Source: Ptiloglossa arizonensis
Lineage: Eukaryota; Arthropoda; Insecta; Hymenoptera; Colletidae
Assembly (NCBI RefSeq): GCF_051014685.1
Contig: NC_135053.1
Span: 1,240,001-1,304,000, forward strand
Reading direction: 5' to 3'
Length of the DNA: 64,000 nucleotides
Positions 37,534 to 52,122 of the stretch are shown in pieces. The notes below the pieces were generated by a model. The model searched no databases, had not been told where the DNA came from, and worked only from the letters and a program-made list of their open reading frames with translations. The translations under genes were made by a program, and so were the position numbers. Each line of letters starts with the position of its first letter. Position 1 is the first letter of the stretch.

Positions 37534-40500
37534 ACAAATAAGATTATGTATCCATTTATACGTTTACATTTCTTGTGAGATAATTGACTAACCTTTCGTC
37601 GATCTAAATTATCTTTAGATGTTTGTACAAGGCATTCTTTATGTATAATTCACAACTTTTATTTTATTACGATTATAAGATGAGAAGTTAAAGATAGCAT
37701 TTGTCTGGGAGTGTATAATATTTTTTTACACTTTTGATAAATATTGATTAATATTCTTATATTCAATTGTTAATTGTATCTTTTCCAATAATTGTAATAA
37801 GATATTTTACAGTTCGGTAAACTTTTGACTTTAACTGCAATGGCAAAAAAACAAAATGTGTATCGGTTATAGTATATTGCATAAAATCTGTTTGCCTATG
37901 TATAATACCTTTGTAAAAATTGTTGTTTATAGGGACATTTATCTTATATTTATCGATTGTTTAATCCTACGTATTATATTTGAGGTTTTAATGTAACGGA
38001 TACCTTATTAGACAGATGATTTTCTGAAGAAAGTAACAATTTCTTTAAAACTGTCCTAAACAAGATTGTGCGAAATGTCACATTTTGAATTAATATGTCC
38101 TTCAAATGAGTGCAAACATTAGATGTATAGAATTCGACTCTAATAGAAGTCGAGACTCAACATTTGCAAATATATTCGTAAATGATTCGTAATTGCTAAA
38201 TTTCGTGTCCATGCGATATTAAATATTCGCGTAACAAAGAAGTCTATGTTCCCCCGTTGTGTTTAATATTTTTACAGAAATTAATTCTAACAAGGCACAC
38301 GCAAATAACGGAAACAAAATTTTGAACGTCGTTTTGAAACGAAATGAATTTTTATACAATGAAAAGAGTTAGAAACAATTCCACTTTCCCTTTCAATGGC
38401 AGGTAAACACGAACGATATAAAATCAAAATAATAACAATATCAAACCAGTTCGAAAGTTCAGCAGATTTCTCTAGGGGTTGATCCACGATCGGTTTATTT
38501 TACTCGTTAACAGCGGATAGTGAATCATGGAGTAATTACGTGAAGCATGCGTGCAAACAGCTGACTTTAAGAAAGTACACGAACAACATTTACTAAACTT
38601 TAACGATCGAAGTTGATGGAACTTTCTCCTACGTTTAACGCGCGTAAACATTTTATTTGCGTTGGTGGGAAAATAAAAAATGTACACTTACGCGATGTTA
38701 ATAAAAATCATAAACCGAAGAAATGTTTAAATGGTTTGACGGTGCGCGTGACAGTGCATAAGTAGCTTTCAATTTTTTTCTGTAAATACCGGTCGGCTGT
38801 CACGTGCCTCCTCGAAACAAGTCTGTAGATCACGAGTTTATTGCAGCACGATTGAAATCGAAGTCACGAGTTTTCGCTTTCTCGTCATCGAGTTACTGAC
38901 GTTGTCGGTGACACGGTTATCGATAAGTTGCCTTTAACCAAGGACCGAAACTCTTTCAGAAATAATTGTTTCAAACTGTTGTATAAAGGTCCTTGGTGAA
39001 ACAGTTACGAAGTATCGAAATAATCTCATAAATGTTATGGCAAGGAAATGTGCTCACAATATCTGTATTGGTTCTATATTGGTTCTATATTGGTTCTATA
39101 ACGGTTTTATGACGGTCCTATATCGGTTCTCGTATCGATTCTACAGGGTGTTCTGGAGTTTTCTCGTCAAACTGCTGGAACATATTTTATACGTCAAAAT
39201 AAAGAGAAAATGTTATGCGCGAAGTTATAAGCAAATATTGAACGGAACGTGAAATATAGGTAACAATGGATTTTTCCTTCAGAATATGATGAATCGATAT
39301 CGGAGACTTTTGTTTCCAGAAATTAATTCAATCTTACGCCTATTGATTTTTGTGTGTGTGGAGAATTGTAAAACAAAAGTTGGCGATACAGAAATAATTT
39401 CGAACGAAGAAACAGCGTTGCAATTAATAATAAATCGTTCAATAATCGTGTAATAAATTTCACATTACGTCGATGTTTGTATGGACATGTAAAGATGACT
39501 TTTTGAAATGTGTTATTAAATATAGTGAATGATCGTTTATTTTGACATCGTATTAATGGTACTACTTATCAGGTATACTGAATCGTTTCGAAGGAACAAA
39601 ATGTCATGCGAGTGCACACATAAGATAAACAAAGTAAACATTTTATATTTCATAATGGAACACTCACTGTTACCTATTTCACGTTGTGTTCAATATTTGT
39701 TCATAACTTTGTAACGAAACGTTTATAGTCGACCTTCGTGCAACATCTGTTTCTTATTTCCACTTGTAGAATGTGCAGTTTAATGAAAAAATTTCAAAAC
39801 ACTCTGTGTATCGGGTAAATTACTGTACCTATGTAAAGAGAAAATTGTCACGTTGCCAATTGGGTAGATCTACCTCTTTGTGTCGTGCCACGTTGTACGC
39901 TTACAAATGTACACGGTAAACGTGTTTATATTAACTGTATAAAACCTAAACTCAAACGTAGCCTTAATTATGTGCACAACTTTGAGGTACGAACTTACTC
40001 GCTACATCAATTAAATATACGATTATCTATAATTCATTGGTATAAGGGTTAAGTCCAAAATATAATATAAGTGATTTGTATTGACAAAAAGTTGCATGTT
40101 TTCAAAACATTCATTTTTTTCGAATGCCACGGTAAAATATCGGTGTACAAAATACATTATTACGAGTAACTAAAGTTTAAGATTACTTATGCTATTTGCA
40201 AACTCTTTTAGTTTCATTGGGATTTCAATCAAGTTCAGTTTGTAAGACTTTCTTTTCGCATTTAAAAAAAAAAAACAATTATTTGTAAGTTATTACAAAA
40301 TAATTTTGTTTAACAGTTTCATATAACTATAATTAATTAAATATTTATTAATATTTTTTCTAACCATCGGAAACTAAATACAATATAAACATTTAAAGTT
40401 TAACATATATCTGAACGATATAGTTTTCATGCTATCGGTTTGAAGATAACATTAACTAGCTGTAACTCTATTGTGTTATACCTCTGTAGAAAGAGAATTT

Positions 40501-41317
40501 ATTTTTATTTATTTCATAGAATAGAATATCATTGTAGCTACCTATGCAGAGATATCTTTCACAGCAGTCATCGATACAAAGGCCTGCTTTCCATCGACAG
40601 ATATCGTAATGATAACCAAATTCACATTTTCCAGCATTGCATTTTGCAATTATAATACATTACTCAATCTGTACTGATGGTTAGTTCAAAAGATAAATCG
40701 TTTACCCTATTCGTATATTCAGTAAAGATACATGTTGAATGTCTTTTTTTGTTTCTATTATAATGTCATAACGATAAGTGTGTATATTGTATAAAAATTA
40801 CACGTTATGCAATTATAAATACCACAAACGTGTACGATGGTTATACTTTAAGTTCGAGTGCATATATTTTAGATTAAACTACAAGTTTTCAAAATTCATC
40901 GTAATCATGACCTAAGATAGCTCAGCGTGTCAACTGTCAAGTAATTTTTGAACGAGTAGAGTTTGTCATTAAATTTTTTTTATTGTTAAATATTATAGTA
41001 TTGAGAATTATTCCGAGTAGTCGCGATATTTTTAAGCGATCTTGACACAGGTTCTGCTATTATAAATAAGAGAAACATTTTCACTTTTAGGGGTATAGAT
41101 TTTTGCCACTAAAAGCAATTCAATCCGATGTACAAATTCGTCTTTCTTGAATGTGATATTTGTTTATCCATTTCGACACACCTTAAGCAAATATCTAAGT
41201 TAAACTTATTCTATAAAATAGTGACGAGCAAAAGGAAAATTACTTTTTATAATTTATCATCATTTTTAACTAATCGGGATTTATTTTCACAGTTAATAAG
41301 AAGAGAAAAATATAATA
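37534..41317. other. AT-rich stretch with one minisatellite
   Basis: No gene recognised. Sequence near 39145 starts ACAGGGTGTTC, an end often seen on insect DNA transposons. Confidence 0.5.
39071..39137. repeat. 11-bp minisatellite, six units
   Basis: Units of GTTCTATATTG, the first three identical and later ones diverging (GTTTTATGACG, GTCCTATATCG). Confidence 0.85.
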
Positions 41318-41600
41318 TTATTCGAAATGGCCACGCTTTGCAGTGACTCAGGCTTCCAAATGAGACGGCCAATTGGCTGTCGGGGAATCCATGATCTCCA
41401 CGGTTATTTCAGAAATTGCTTTCCTCAAGCTGTCCTTCGAGCTATCTAAATTTTCATGAGAAATTTTGCCAGCCGTATTTTCCAGCTTTGATTACAATTT
41501 ACAATCGTTAATAGATAAATCTTAATCTGGCCTACTACAAAATCATGGTTGCGTGGAATCCCATCAAGGAGCGACGTTTTTCTGTGACAATGACGTTAAA
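41318..41600 (-). pseudogene. Decayed transposase C-terminus (DFFLWG-type)
   Basis: Minus-strand pieces read DFVVGQIKIYLL (near 41545-41505), then LRKAISEITVEIMDSPTANW, PSHLEA, an in-frame stop where the family has Cys, and VTAKRGHFE before a stop at 41318. The order DFFLWG.IK..VY, then L...I, then NW..RL..C....GGHFE is that of the same broad DDE transposase group as the remnant at 14292. It is too mutated to be active. Confidence 0.5.
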
Positions 41601-41929
41601 TCTGTGACCAAAATTTATCAATAATATATGATAGAATGTATGCTAAAACTTTTCATTCGTATATCAATCATTTAACGTAAAATCGAAGTACATTTAACGC
41701 TAAGATTATTGATTTTCCTTTTTTCCCTTGAAACTCAATACCTATTGATAGTCTCGAGAAACTAATTCGAACATTCCGTCGCTTGGATTCAGGATAAAAA
41801 TTGTCATTTACAAGTAGGAACTGCTGACCTACCAATATGATAATGGTTGATGATATACATCGGTCGAAGCGAAATTTCTTTTTGTACCAGTTATGCAAGA
41901 TGGTACGTGAGTTGATTAACCTCAATTCT

Positions 41930-42235
41930 CACAAGTCGCAACTTTATCCCGTGATATAAGGTCGCCAACTGCCACCACGATGGCCCAACCTAATCGGCCA
42001 GCTAGTAGACCAGGGACCGTGCACTCTATTAAGCTTGTGGCTTAAGAGGAAATGGTCACTCTGTCAACCTCTTCAGCCGACTCTCGTGGTACCATTTTGG
42101 CTATGGTAAGGTTGGCACGGAGCCATCTTCTGTGTTAACAGTCGAGTTAACAAGCACTTTGAGTACGTGAGGATACTGCACCCTAACGGTTGTGGGGATC
42201 GTCCTGCAAGGGGTTCGATTTGGTAAAAAATGATT
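41930..42235. other. GC-rich island of unknown function
   Basis: About 300 bases clearly richer in G and C than the flanks, with no ORF of note. It contains small inverted repeats (TTAAGC/GCTTAA and GTTAAC twice) and ends in a GGGGTTCGATTTGG string resembling a tRNA B box, without a matching tRNA fold. It may be a conserved regulatory element or a retroposed RNA fragment. Confidence 0.3.
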
Positions 42236-42750
42236 TACAATTTTTTATGCTTATCATCGTTCCATTTTCAATACTTTTCATAACTCGGTAGACCTAGGCA
42301 ATCGTTCCTGAATGCTCTATAACTCTCGAGCTGATTCTTTTGTTCGAATTAGTTTCTTGAAAAAAGGGGATAATCAAAGACCTTGGTATCGAATATATCT
42401 GACGTCAAATGCTTTGTACGTGAACGTGCAGAAATACGTAGTTAATAACTATACTCGAGTTTTTCTAACGGATTCACTCTGTTAGCCTAATCACATCTGA
42501 ATCGCGTCCACGCCCTTGGAAGAATTGCTGTTTTAAAGTTGCTCACCGGAGAGAAGCGATTTAAAGATACGGTTAGGTTCGTGGATTATTTTATCCAACG
42601 CTGAGGGGTTTATTTAAGTTCAGCAGACGTATATAAAACCAGCGATTCACTTTTTAAGCCGCCTAATCCCACTTTACTGGAACGGGAGGACGACTCAAGT
42701 ATTCGGTGCATTGTTAACCAGGGTTCAGGATTATATTAATGTTCTGTAAT

Positions 42751-42781
42751 TTCGGGGGCTTGATCCTTCATAGACCCCGAA
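42751..42781. repeat. 7-bp GC-rich hairpin
   Basis: TTCGGGG and CCCCGAA around a 17-base loop. Confidence 0.5.
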
Positions 42782-45700
42782 CTATAGCATATAATAGGTA
42801 CTTTTATTTCGCTGTCGTGGATAAGAATTTTATCGATCGTTGGGTATATAACATCAGAGATAAGTATATTTTTTATGTAGATACAAAATTCAAATAACGA
42901 GAAAAGAACTTTTAATGCGTCATTCGTTCAATAAAAATTATTATACATTCCAAATTATGAAATGAAATTATAGTTTTCTTTGGATAAATAACTGTTGATC
43001 TCAATAATTGTTCAATACAGTAAGATATCCGTGAGAATAAATCGTTATATGCACGGTGTTTTCATTAGACATCTATTATTCGAATAAAATATTGCCCATC
43101 TTTGTATGACACGTATGTACATTATACTTTTTAAGAATTGAAAGGGAGACAATGATTTTTTTCTTAACGAGCCAATTAAAATTGATTAATTCTTTACTGT
43201 TACGTAACATACATATGTACGGAGTTCGTTCACAGTGTGAGTATAATAGCGAATAGGAAGTATGATTTAACCAGGGAGTAGAAATTGAAATAGTTATGAT
43301 AAGGTTGCGGTCACGGTCTGCGAGATAACCGAAATGTTATTTACAGTCTTCGGTGTTACAATTATGGTAGTAACCGAAATTAACTAAAAATTTTCTGCCA
43401 CCATGACTTACATTAGTGTGAAATTTTCTGTTATAGCAATAGTTACGTTGTATAGAAAAGCGTATATTAATAAATGCAAATTCATAATATCAAGTTTAAA
43501 TGGATTAATACGGTAATACTTGTAATTATGAAAAATTGTACTATATGTGACACAATTTTTTTCTACAAATATAAAAATAACAATTTAAACGATAAAGAAA
43601 ATTTTGCGTAAAATTAAAAATTATGTTTCATGTATCAACAATACATAGCAAAACTATTGCTTTACCATTTACTTGATGATTTACAGAGCAAACAAGAAAA
43701 ACATTTATGAACACATGTATAGAAAATCAATTGAGTATTTAATTCAAACTCCGAATTAAACACTATTTCTTTTTGATTTTTGATTTTTTAATTAATTTTT
43801 CAATAACTGATTCATACAACACAATATTGTATAATTGTTAAAGGTCAATATTTTACATACTTCTTCGAATAATGATTACAAAAGCATACACATATTTACA
43901 ATCAAACTGACGTGGATGTTTGCAAGACAGTTAAAAGACGAGTATTTTTTTTTAAATGGTTTACTTGTTTATATTCATATACGTATAGCAATGTTTACCT
44001 TTTAGACTTTTCGATAACCATTTTGTATGTTTTATATTTTTGCTAAAACACCAATGAAATATTTATAAGTAATCAGTAATCAGTTAGTGATTTTATGTTC
44101 GATGTATTGAAAAAATCAATGTTTTATACGTATATTTTAATTTTGCATAGCGTGATTTTTCAAAGTGGATTGGGTTAGCCTATATATAGATACCATCCCG
44201 CGCATTTACAAGAAAGAAAAGACAGGTGTGCTTGTATTTTGTGGTCGAATTACTTACAGGTCATATCACCAAAAAATTGGTGGAAACTTTTAGGATCGAC
44301 GATAGGATGACCGAGTCACGAATCGATTCTGTGCAACAGGCAGAAGGAAATAATATTCACCTTGGTCAGTCTACATAGTCGTGCTTCAAAACATTTTCCT
44401 TTCCGTCTTTTTACGGGATAATACTAAAAAAGCAATATCGAAAATTTCTCCATTCGAATATTCAAACCCCTGATTCAAATTTCGTGTCACGACATGACGA
44501 ATTCATTTTTTGCTTAGAAACAAAGCTCACGAATCTAAAAATTCGGAAAATTTTGAACAATTGGATGCAAGTAGAATCTGGATTAGATTTGGCAAAATGA
44601 AACAATTTCAACAGTACTGTACCAAGAGTTTAGTTTCATGTTACGGATGAGCTGTTCTATTTGTACATAATTTTTAACAATTTTTAGAATTTTCAGGTTT
44701 GTGAACTTCCTCTGTCAGTGCAAACGCATGAAAATTTCAGAACCCGCAATATCGTTATTAACGTTGAATCTGTAGCAATTAATTTCTCGAGAAATTTGGT
44801 ACCTAACGGAAACTGTTGAAATACCATTGCTTTGCACGAAATGGCACATTCGAGGCGATTGTAATTCTGTTCGATCGACTGCTTCGATAATGCTCACTTT
44901 GTCCATGAAAATGTCCATAATTAAACGCGTAACAGGCACTTTTTAAAATTTACGGAATACGTTTGCTATCTTCTTAATAAATAAATCAATTTTTTATCTT
45001 CCGCTTAGTGTTACTCTGTGTAATTGTGTCTCGATGAAATACTTGGTAATATTGTTTAAACTCGAATTAGCTTCTTTCGAGATGAGTAAGAATTTAATAT
45101 CGCCAGGACTTACGAAATTATTCTTAACCAAACATTTAATAACGAATATCAAAGGCACGACAGTTTCAGTCGCTTTTTTATGACGAAGAACTCTCGTCTT
45201 AATTAACTGTTGCCCGATCGAGAACAGTCTAAGTTTAACCCGCAAGCTAAGAACATCGCGTGGTGTACCGCATCGTTGTTTGTTTCATCATTGATGGGTG
45301 AGCGTAGACAATCGATTTATTAGTAAATTAGCGCATTTGCCATTTTCAGGTACATCGGTTTGAGAAAAACGAGTTTAAAGCGTTTCGTGGTGTTCCAACG
45401 TTTCGATCTTATCTATAGGTAGTTATGTTACTGGAATGAGATTTTGTCCCACTATCTGCTAACAATAAGTGTACTGGTGGTTGAAAAAATAGAAATAAAG
45501 TTAGAAATAAATCACACTTACCAAACTTCTGTCTCTCCAATAATTTTACGAATTTCGTCTTAATACTTAGTAATGACAAGTTTTAAGATCCTGAATCAGT
45601 GTTTTCCATAGTAAGAGGCCCGACTTCTAAAAGGGGAGGGAGAATGCAAAAGAAAATTTTAATTAACACATCGATCTCGAAATTTAACAACTGTAAGATT

Positions 45701-46329
45701 ATATTTTCCTTGTATTGCGTTTGTCTCTTCTATGAATTGCTTTGAATAACACAAACTAAAATTCTAACCAATAGTGATTGTATTATGCCATCGTGAAATT
45801 TAGTTTTTCAAATTGTTATTCGCAGTTGTAATGATTAAATTCGTGTTAAGGTATTTAAATAAAAAATTAAACGTATTCCTATGTACCGGTATCCTGAAAA
45901 AGGTAATATATTTTTTCTTTCATTTCGTAAATATTTCCATTTCTAAATTTTCGCCCAAGGTTGTTATAAAAGTGTGTCACTGGTATTTTCATGATTTTCT
46001 ATATTGCGTTACATTTGCAATATATAGTGCAGTAGATATAATTTATTTGACCGGTTTTCCTCGAAGTAATCTTTTATTTCCAAGAAGTAAATAATTCAAT
46101 CTATCGAGTAGAATTTTTATAAATATAGGTATATTAAGCATTGTAAACGATTACAGTTCAATTGTTTTATTCGTAACGTAAAATTTCAAGATATCTCCTG
46201 CAAGCATTAAACGAACGACCTGGAGTCACGAGATTCCCTGTCTTAAGCGTTTGAAAGATCGATATCGGTTCGCGAGATATTTCGTTCAGAATTGCTAAGG
46301 TTCAAGAGACATAAATGTGGAAATTTATC

Positions 46330-46349
46330 TTTACACATATATGTGTAAA
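46330..46349. repeat. 20-bp perfect palindrome
   Basis: TTTACACATATATGTGTAAA reads the same on both strands. Confidence 0.9.
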
Positions 46350-47109
46350 TTTATTTAGACGAATCTCTTTATTTGCCGACCGTTGCGATCGTAACGCTTT
46401 CGTTTACTAACTAATCTAATATAATTAGCGCGTATTAGCACTTACAGAAGAAGGAACCGGATGAACGTAAACAGTACAGCAAAACAAATATTATTGTTAA
46501 TTACACAATTTATCGCACTAATATTATTAGAATTAATGTAACATAGAGTTGTCGAACAAAAGAAATGTATTTGTTCCTTTGTCATAATTTTACTTTATTT
46601 TACCGAAGAGGAATCAAAATAGTGTTTCTACGACCGAACAGATTTTTATTTTTCGCCTTGCAAATATTTTGTCCAAAGCATCAAGATTTTGTAAATATTT
46701 ATAAATTATATAGAAAACGTTATGATCGTCGAAAAGAAGGGATCGTTTCTCTACTATTGAACAGATTTTTACTTTTTGCCTAAAGAAAAACAAGATTTTG
46801 TAAATGTTTATGAATTACATAAAAAACCTGACGACCATTAACCGGTAAGATAATCGGTATCGTTCAAAGAGCGCTTGTCCAGGTCGTAACCTCTCGTCGA
46901 TGGGAATACACGGTATCGAAAAGTAAATGGAAATCTCCGTAAGATGCTTCGTGGTTTGAGCTAGGATCGAGTCGATGCAACAGGCGGAAGGAAGTAATAT
47001 CTGGGGTGGGCGTACCACAGTTTCTACCGCACGACTTCCTTTCTTCCAGGGTCCAGGACGATGTATAACCTTGGCACGTCGTGCACTGAGGGAAATTGGT
47101 CCCTTCGGG

Positions 47110-47140
47110 GCCGAGAGGAAAATCAATGCTCGCTCTCGGC
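47110..47140. repeat. 8-bp GC-rich hairpin
   Basis: GCCGAGAG and CTCTCGGC around a 15-base loop, inside a GC-rich block. Confidence 0.6.
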
Positions 47141-50100
47141 TTGCTTTGCGTTCGAGATAGAGAAAAAAACGAGCACCAGGATCCGTACGTTTGATCGAAA
47201 TAACGTAGTCTGACAGTTGGATAGATTACCTGTCGCCGTGCACACGCTTATCATTTTCGAATAAAGTGACGTTTTATTGATTCATACACTGCCACCGTTC
47301 GAGTTTAAAGTTTTATGTACCGGCGATCCAGCTCCAGGTAGATTTATGTATACACGGTGTGTAGGTACACACTGGATGGCTCCGAAGATACCGATGTCAC
47401 TGGGAATCGAGGATAGAGGCGTGCACGATGCTGTCGATTTATTTTTCCACGATACACCGCTCGATTTTATTTATTTTTTCCAAAAGTGTTCGTTCCTTTT
47501 TTATTTCTACTTCTATTTCTTTTTATTTTCGTACACTCGAACCGACAGCCGCGAGAAATCTATGTATTCCAAGATTGTGCCACTGTATGAATTTTGCAAC
47601 GTTTTCTTATACCAGTGCACGGCACGGAGCGTAATTTGTAATTCTAAACAGCAGGTGCTTCCTTATGCAAAAGTAAGCCGAAAGAAACTCGAGTTTGGAC
47701 GTTTGTCACGCACACGTGCACTCGATTAACAGGGAACACGCGCAGAGTGTTCAGACTCGATTTGCATATTTGCGGAATAGACAAAATTAAATGTACCTTT
47801 TCAACTGCGAGGGGTCGAGTTCAAGGGGCGAGATCACCCTTTAAATTTTCATCCCTCCATGATGGAGTCTTGGAGACTATTGCTAGGTACGAGAAAACTT
47901 TTCACATAAATATTTTACGGTTTTCTTTGCGCAAATTAACACGACGTAAACATCGCTGAAAGAATTTATCGAGAAATTTTTAAATCTCTTTCGGGGAATT
48001 TTATTTTCTTAACGATTAAACATTATCGTTATAAGAATTTGAATTTTTAGCCACAATTGAGTCTTTATTGTAACCGTCGATGTCCTCTAATAAGTAAACG
48101 TGCTTGTTCGGATACAATTTTGGATAATTATGAAACCATTACTTGCTGTAGTTCGATATGGAGAAAATTCAAAAATGTGTTTTTCAAAAATTTATGTTTT
48201 CTTATTTGAATTATTCTATTTAATTTGAAGAATTAAACGCGCTTTGAAAGAGATTTTTAACCGAGTGCTGTCCGAGTGTTTCTCGCAAAATGTTCCAATC
48301 TTGGTTTTCCATCTAACGTTTCGCGAGAATTTGTATTTTCATGATCGTCTATACATATGTACAGCCCAGTAAACGTATTTTCGTAATTACGTCGACGTTT
48401 CCTTCTTACTTACGTGCCTTTCCACTTAGATTTTTCTCGCATCTCTGCTGTACACGGTGTCTACTTATTATAGCCTATAATCTAGGCTATAGTCTTATTA
48501 TAGTCTAAAATGTTTCTTCGAAGTAAATGACACAAAAAGTAAACGATAATGGAAGACGTTTCGTTATATTTTAAAAGTGACACGAAAATAAGTTATCAAA
48601 ATTCGAAATAATTTAAAAATTACAAAGGTAATTTTATCGTACTAATATACAACACATAGGTTGTACACATAATAAATGAAACACTATAATTTTTGTTACA
48701 CAATGTCTAAACAGTGATCAAAATTAATAACTATAATAGGTGACAATGTTAAATGTCGTATGACGTTAAAAATGTTGAAGTTAGATTTAGAAATAGCATT
48801 TCAACTGCGTCTCGTTTCCATACACTTTCTCGTATCTTATCTCGCGCAGTAAAGTTTAGCAGTTTATTTAAATGTATAATATCGCAAACTTTGTCCAACA
48901 AAAACATCAGGTGAAATAAAATAATAAAATATCACTTGACTAGTAATCGTTTCGAAATAATAAAATAGAAACACCTTGTTTGAACTGTAATTTTTCACAA
49001 CTACACATTAACTACAAAGTAGAGAACCGTGTACTTCGCTTATAATAATCGTTGGAAATTTAAATAGATATTATTATCCAATTCAGATTTGCGAGTTTGC
49101 CGAAAAATTTAATTAAAAACGTTAACGAACAGTTATCCAATAAAAGTTGACAAAGTGAACAGTGTTAAAGAAAATAGATTTTATTTTGTAACACAATTAC
49201 AGAGGTTGTGGTTAAATTGTCGGAAAGAGATACTCAACGCGTATCAATTAAAAAGCTATTGCCTCCCGATTAATTAGGATATATAGATACACGTTATATA
49301 AATAGAACTATTCTTTTCGAACGCATATAAAAAATGATCACTTTCGATCGTTACGTTTTGAAAAGATTTTGCCAAAACGAATGCTTTGACCACTCGAAGA
49401 GAAGCAAGAGGTTTCTAAAGGAATACAAATTAGAGATGACCTCTAACAATCTCTGGGGGTGGACCTATTGTGGTTGTTCTAACAGATACCGGTCTCAAGG
49501 GTGAAACATCTTGTTTGAAAATTATCTTACAAAGTCGTATATACAGTCTCTTGTTGGATTCCAGCAAACATCTTGCATATGTAGACTATGTAGAATGTGG
49601 ATTAAGCGTCGACAACGTCCCAGAGCTTTGTTGGAAGTCTCTTTACTGGAATACATATTATTATTCGGTGTTTGCATTTGAACGAAAGCTTTTTGTGTAA
49701 CGCACTGTTCAAAATAATTAGAGAATTACTTATCGCACTACAGTGCAAAACCCCGTAAATTTGTTTTGTATTTTCAACAGAATATTTCAACGATTATTCT
49801 CGTAAATATTTAATACACTTAGCCTTTTATATATGGAACTATAATTATATATAATTATATATTATGCATGGTATCATAAATGTTACGTTACTTCTTAATT
49901 AGAACTTTGCTTACGGTAGTTTAGTAGAAGCCAAACAAAAAAATCATCTTGAATCGAGAAAATTATTAAAGGCGTTTATAATCGTTAGTTTAATGAATGT
50001 TACAGTCTCGGACCATCAGAAGTCATTAAAATATTATTCCGTGTAATACAGTAATAGATAGTAATTTTAAATTAGATTCGAAATTTGAACGTTTTACCAT

Positions 50101-52122
50101 TTCAGCGTTAAAATTTTTAATTTGTTTCATCTTCTCTTGCAGTGATTAAAATCAAGTTGTGCCTGTCTATTTCAATGCACGATTGTGAATAATATTAGAT
50201 CGTTTTGATTAAATTCAACGATTTGTAATCAGTATTCCTTTGTCATCGGCTTCGTTTGATCGAATGAAATATCTGATTCGTTCGAGCGTATATTTGTTAG
50301 ATTTAAGAAATTTTGAAAAAAAAAAATTTTCGATACGAAAACATTGAAAAATGTTCGACTAAAAAGAAGTATTTTTTTTTTTTGACGAAGTTGCGTCATG
50401 TTAGCATGGAAGTACGATGTGGGTTTGGGACGAAAATTGAAATTTTTCAAATGTCGTAAACGAATGAATTAAATATGGAAACGCCCGGCGACAAGTATTC
50501 GGTAAACCCGTTGCTGCAAAGTAAATACAATTCGATTTGACGTTGAAATTTGTTGGAAAATTTTTCACTCCGGATGTGCCATGGGCGCAACGCGTTTGAT
50601 AGAGGAAAAATTGTTATACATATTCAGTAGTCGATCGAACGTCTGCAATAACAGAGAGAGGCGATGATAAAATTCGAATGGCTTGCAAATTGTAAAAGCT
50701 CGTTTGTAGTCTTCTTGGCAGGAGTCGATGAAATGTATTCAAATTCCCTTAGGGGTGGCTTGATAAGACACGAGGATAGAGTAAAACTTTCGACGTCTTT
50801 TCTGTTTTATCGTCGTTCATTTTTTTTTATCACTGTTGGCGAACATTAGAAACACTTATGAATAATTCAGAGTTTCACGGTAGAACGTTCGCCTTTATCA
50901 TCATACGTTAATAAGTGCATACAACACGATTCCGTGTTTTAGTTTCTCGTTTTTTTTTTTTATGCAGCCTCCGGTTGAAATTAAATTTTCATTGTATAAA
51001 TCGACTTAAAAGTATTCGATCGAGCTCTCGCGGATCAATAGCGGGAAAGTGTAACGTGGTCATACGTAATATTGTATTTTCTCTTTCCTAATCCTCTTAT
51101 TGAATTTCAATAAATATTTTGTCGCGCGATGCACGAAACATTCAGAATTTTATTTATCGTAAAATTTCGTTTCTTTCCGATCTCGTTGATTCTCAATATT
51201 GCTCGAATTGTCGAGTTAAATACTACAAATTCTTTGGAGAACATAAAGGAATATCTCTTTTCTGTTTTATTGGATATCAATCGATAATATTTCTCCAAAT
51301 CGTATTTATTTAGTTCCGATCCTTTTACTAATTTTGATTTTCTTCAGGTCTTAGATTTTATGTATATCGAGTATGATTTAAAGTGAAAATTTACCCACTT
51401 CTAAGTACAATACATATATAATACATATGATGCTTTCTCGGTATTTTAGAATAGGAAACAAAACAGGTACACGGTGTAACGGTCGATTTAGATATTATTT
51501 ATTTGATTGGAAGAATAAAACAATAAGTCGTTTCAAATTGAGAGATCGATCGCTAAATTTACACCATCGGTATCCTAATTTGGACCATAACGTTATACCT
51601 ACATGAAATATTAAGTTTCATATTTAAATAAACTTATATGTTTACTAATTTTGAATAAGAAAAACTTTCATTTCTCGACTTAGATTCACCTGCACATCAT
51701 CTAGCGTTCTTGTCAGTGAGTCCATAGATCGCAAGAAATAAATAATATATCTGCGCGTGTACATTCGATCGTTTCTTCTTCTACAATTTGCTCGTAGATT
51801 GCACAAAATTTGTGTTCTGTATTTAAATAATGCCTAAATTAAACCAAGCACGGCACTATTTGAACAACTCGGTTGTCACGGAATTTTTTTCACGTACGCG
51901 CGTGACCTCGTTTATAAATCCTAAAGATTTTTTCGTCGGTGTGTTATAAAATTATCATATTACATCATAAATGCATAAAATAAATGCATAAAGTTACCTT
52001 CTACCATCTTATCGTAGTAACGTTGAAAACATATACGATTAACGACGTCACTGTATTGATTTCAGCCAATTCCAAATAAGGCTATCTTCGTGGAGTCGCC
52101 ATTGAGGATTAGGAAGAATTTA

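Larger units (their letters stand above)
42236..52122. other. Long AT-rich stretch with scattered GC-rich spots
   Basis: No gene recognised. Items listed separately: hairpins at 42751, 46330 and 47110, a shared 25-mer at 44332 and 46976, and a moderately GC-rich block at 46840-47450 whose ORFs on both strands lack family motifs. Confidence 0.5.

Noticed and set aside
39145..39811. Element bounded by ACAGGGTGTTC and ACACTCTGTGT
   Set aside because: The ends match only weakly and no target duplication is visible.
42190..42235. tRNA-like B box (GGTTCGATT)
   Set aside because: No acceptor stem, A box or anticodon arm could be fitted around it.
46815..47160. Overlapping ORFs on both strands in a GC-rich block
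   Set aside because: Neither strand shows a known domain or paired splice sites; GC-richness alone explains the lack of stops.
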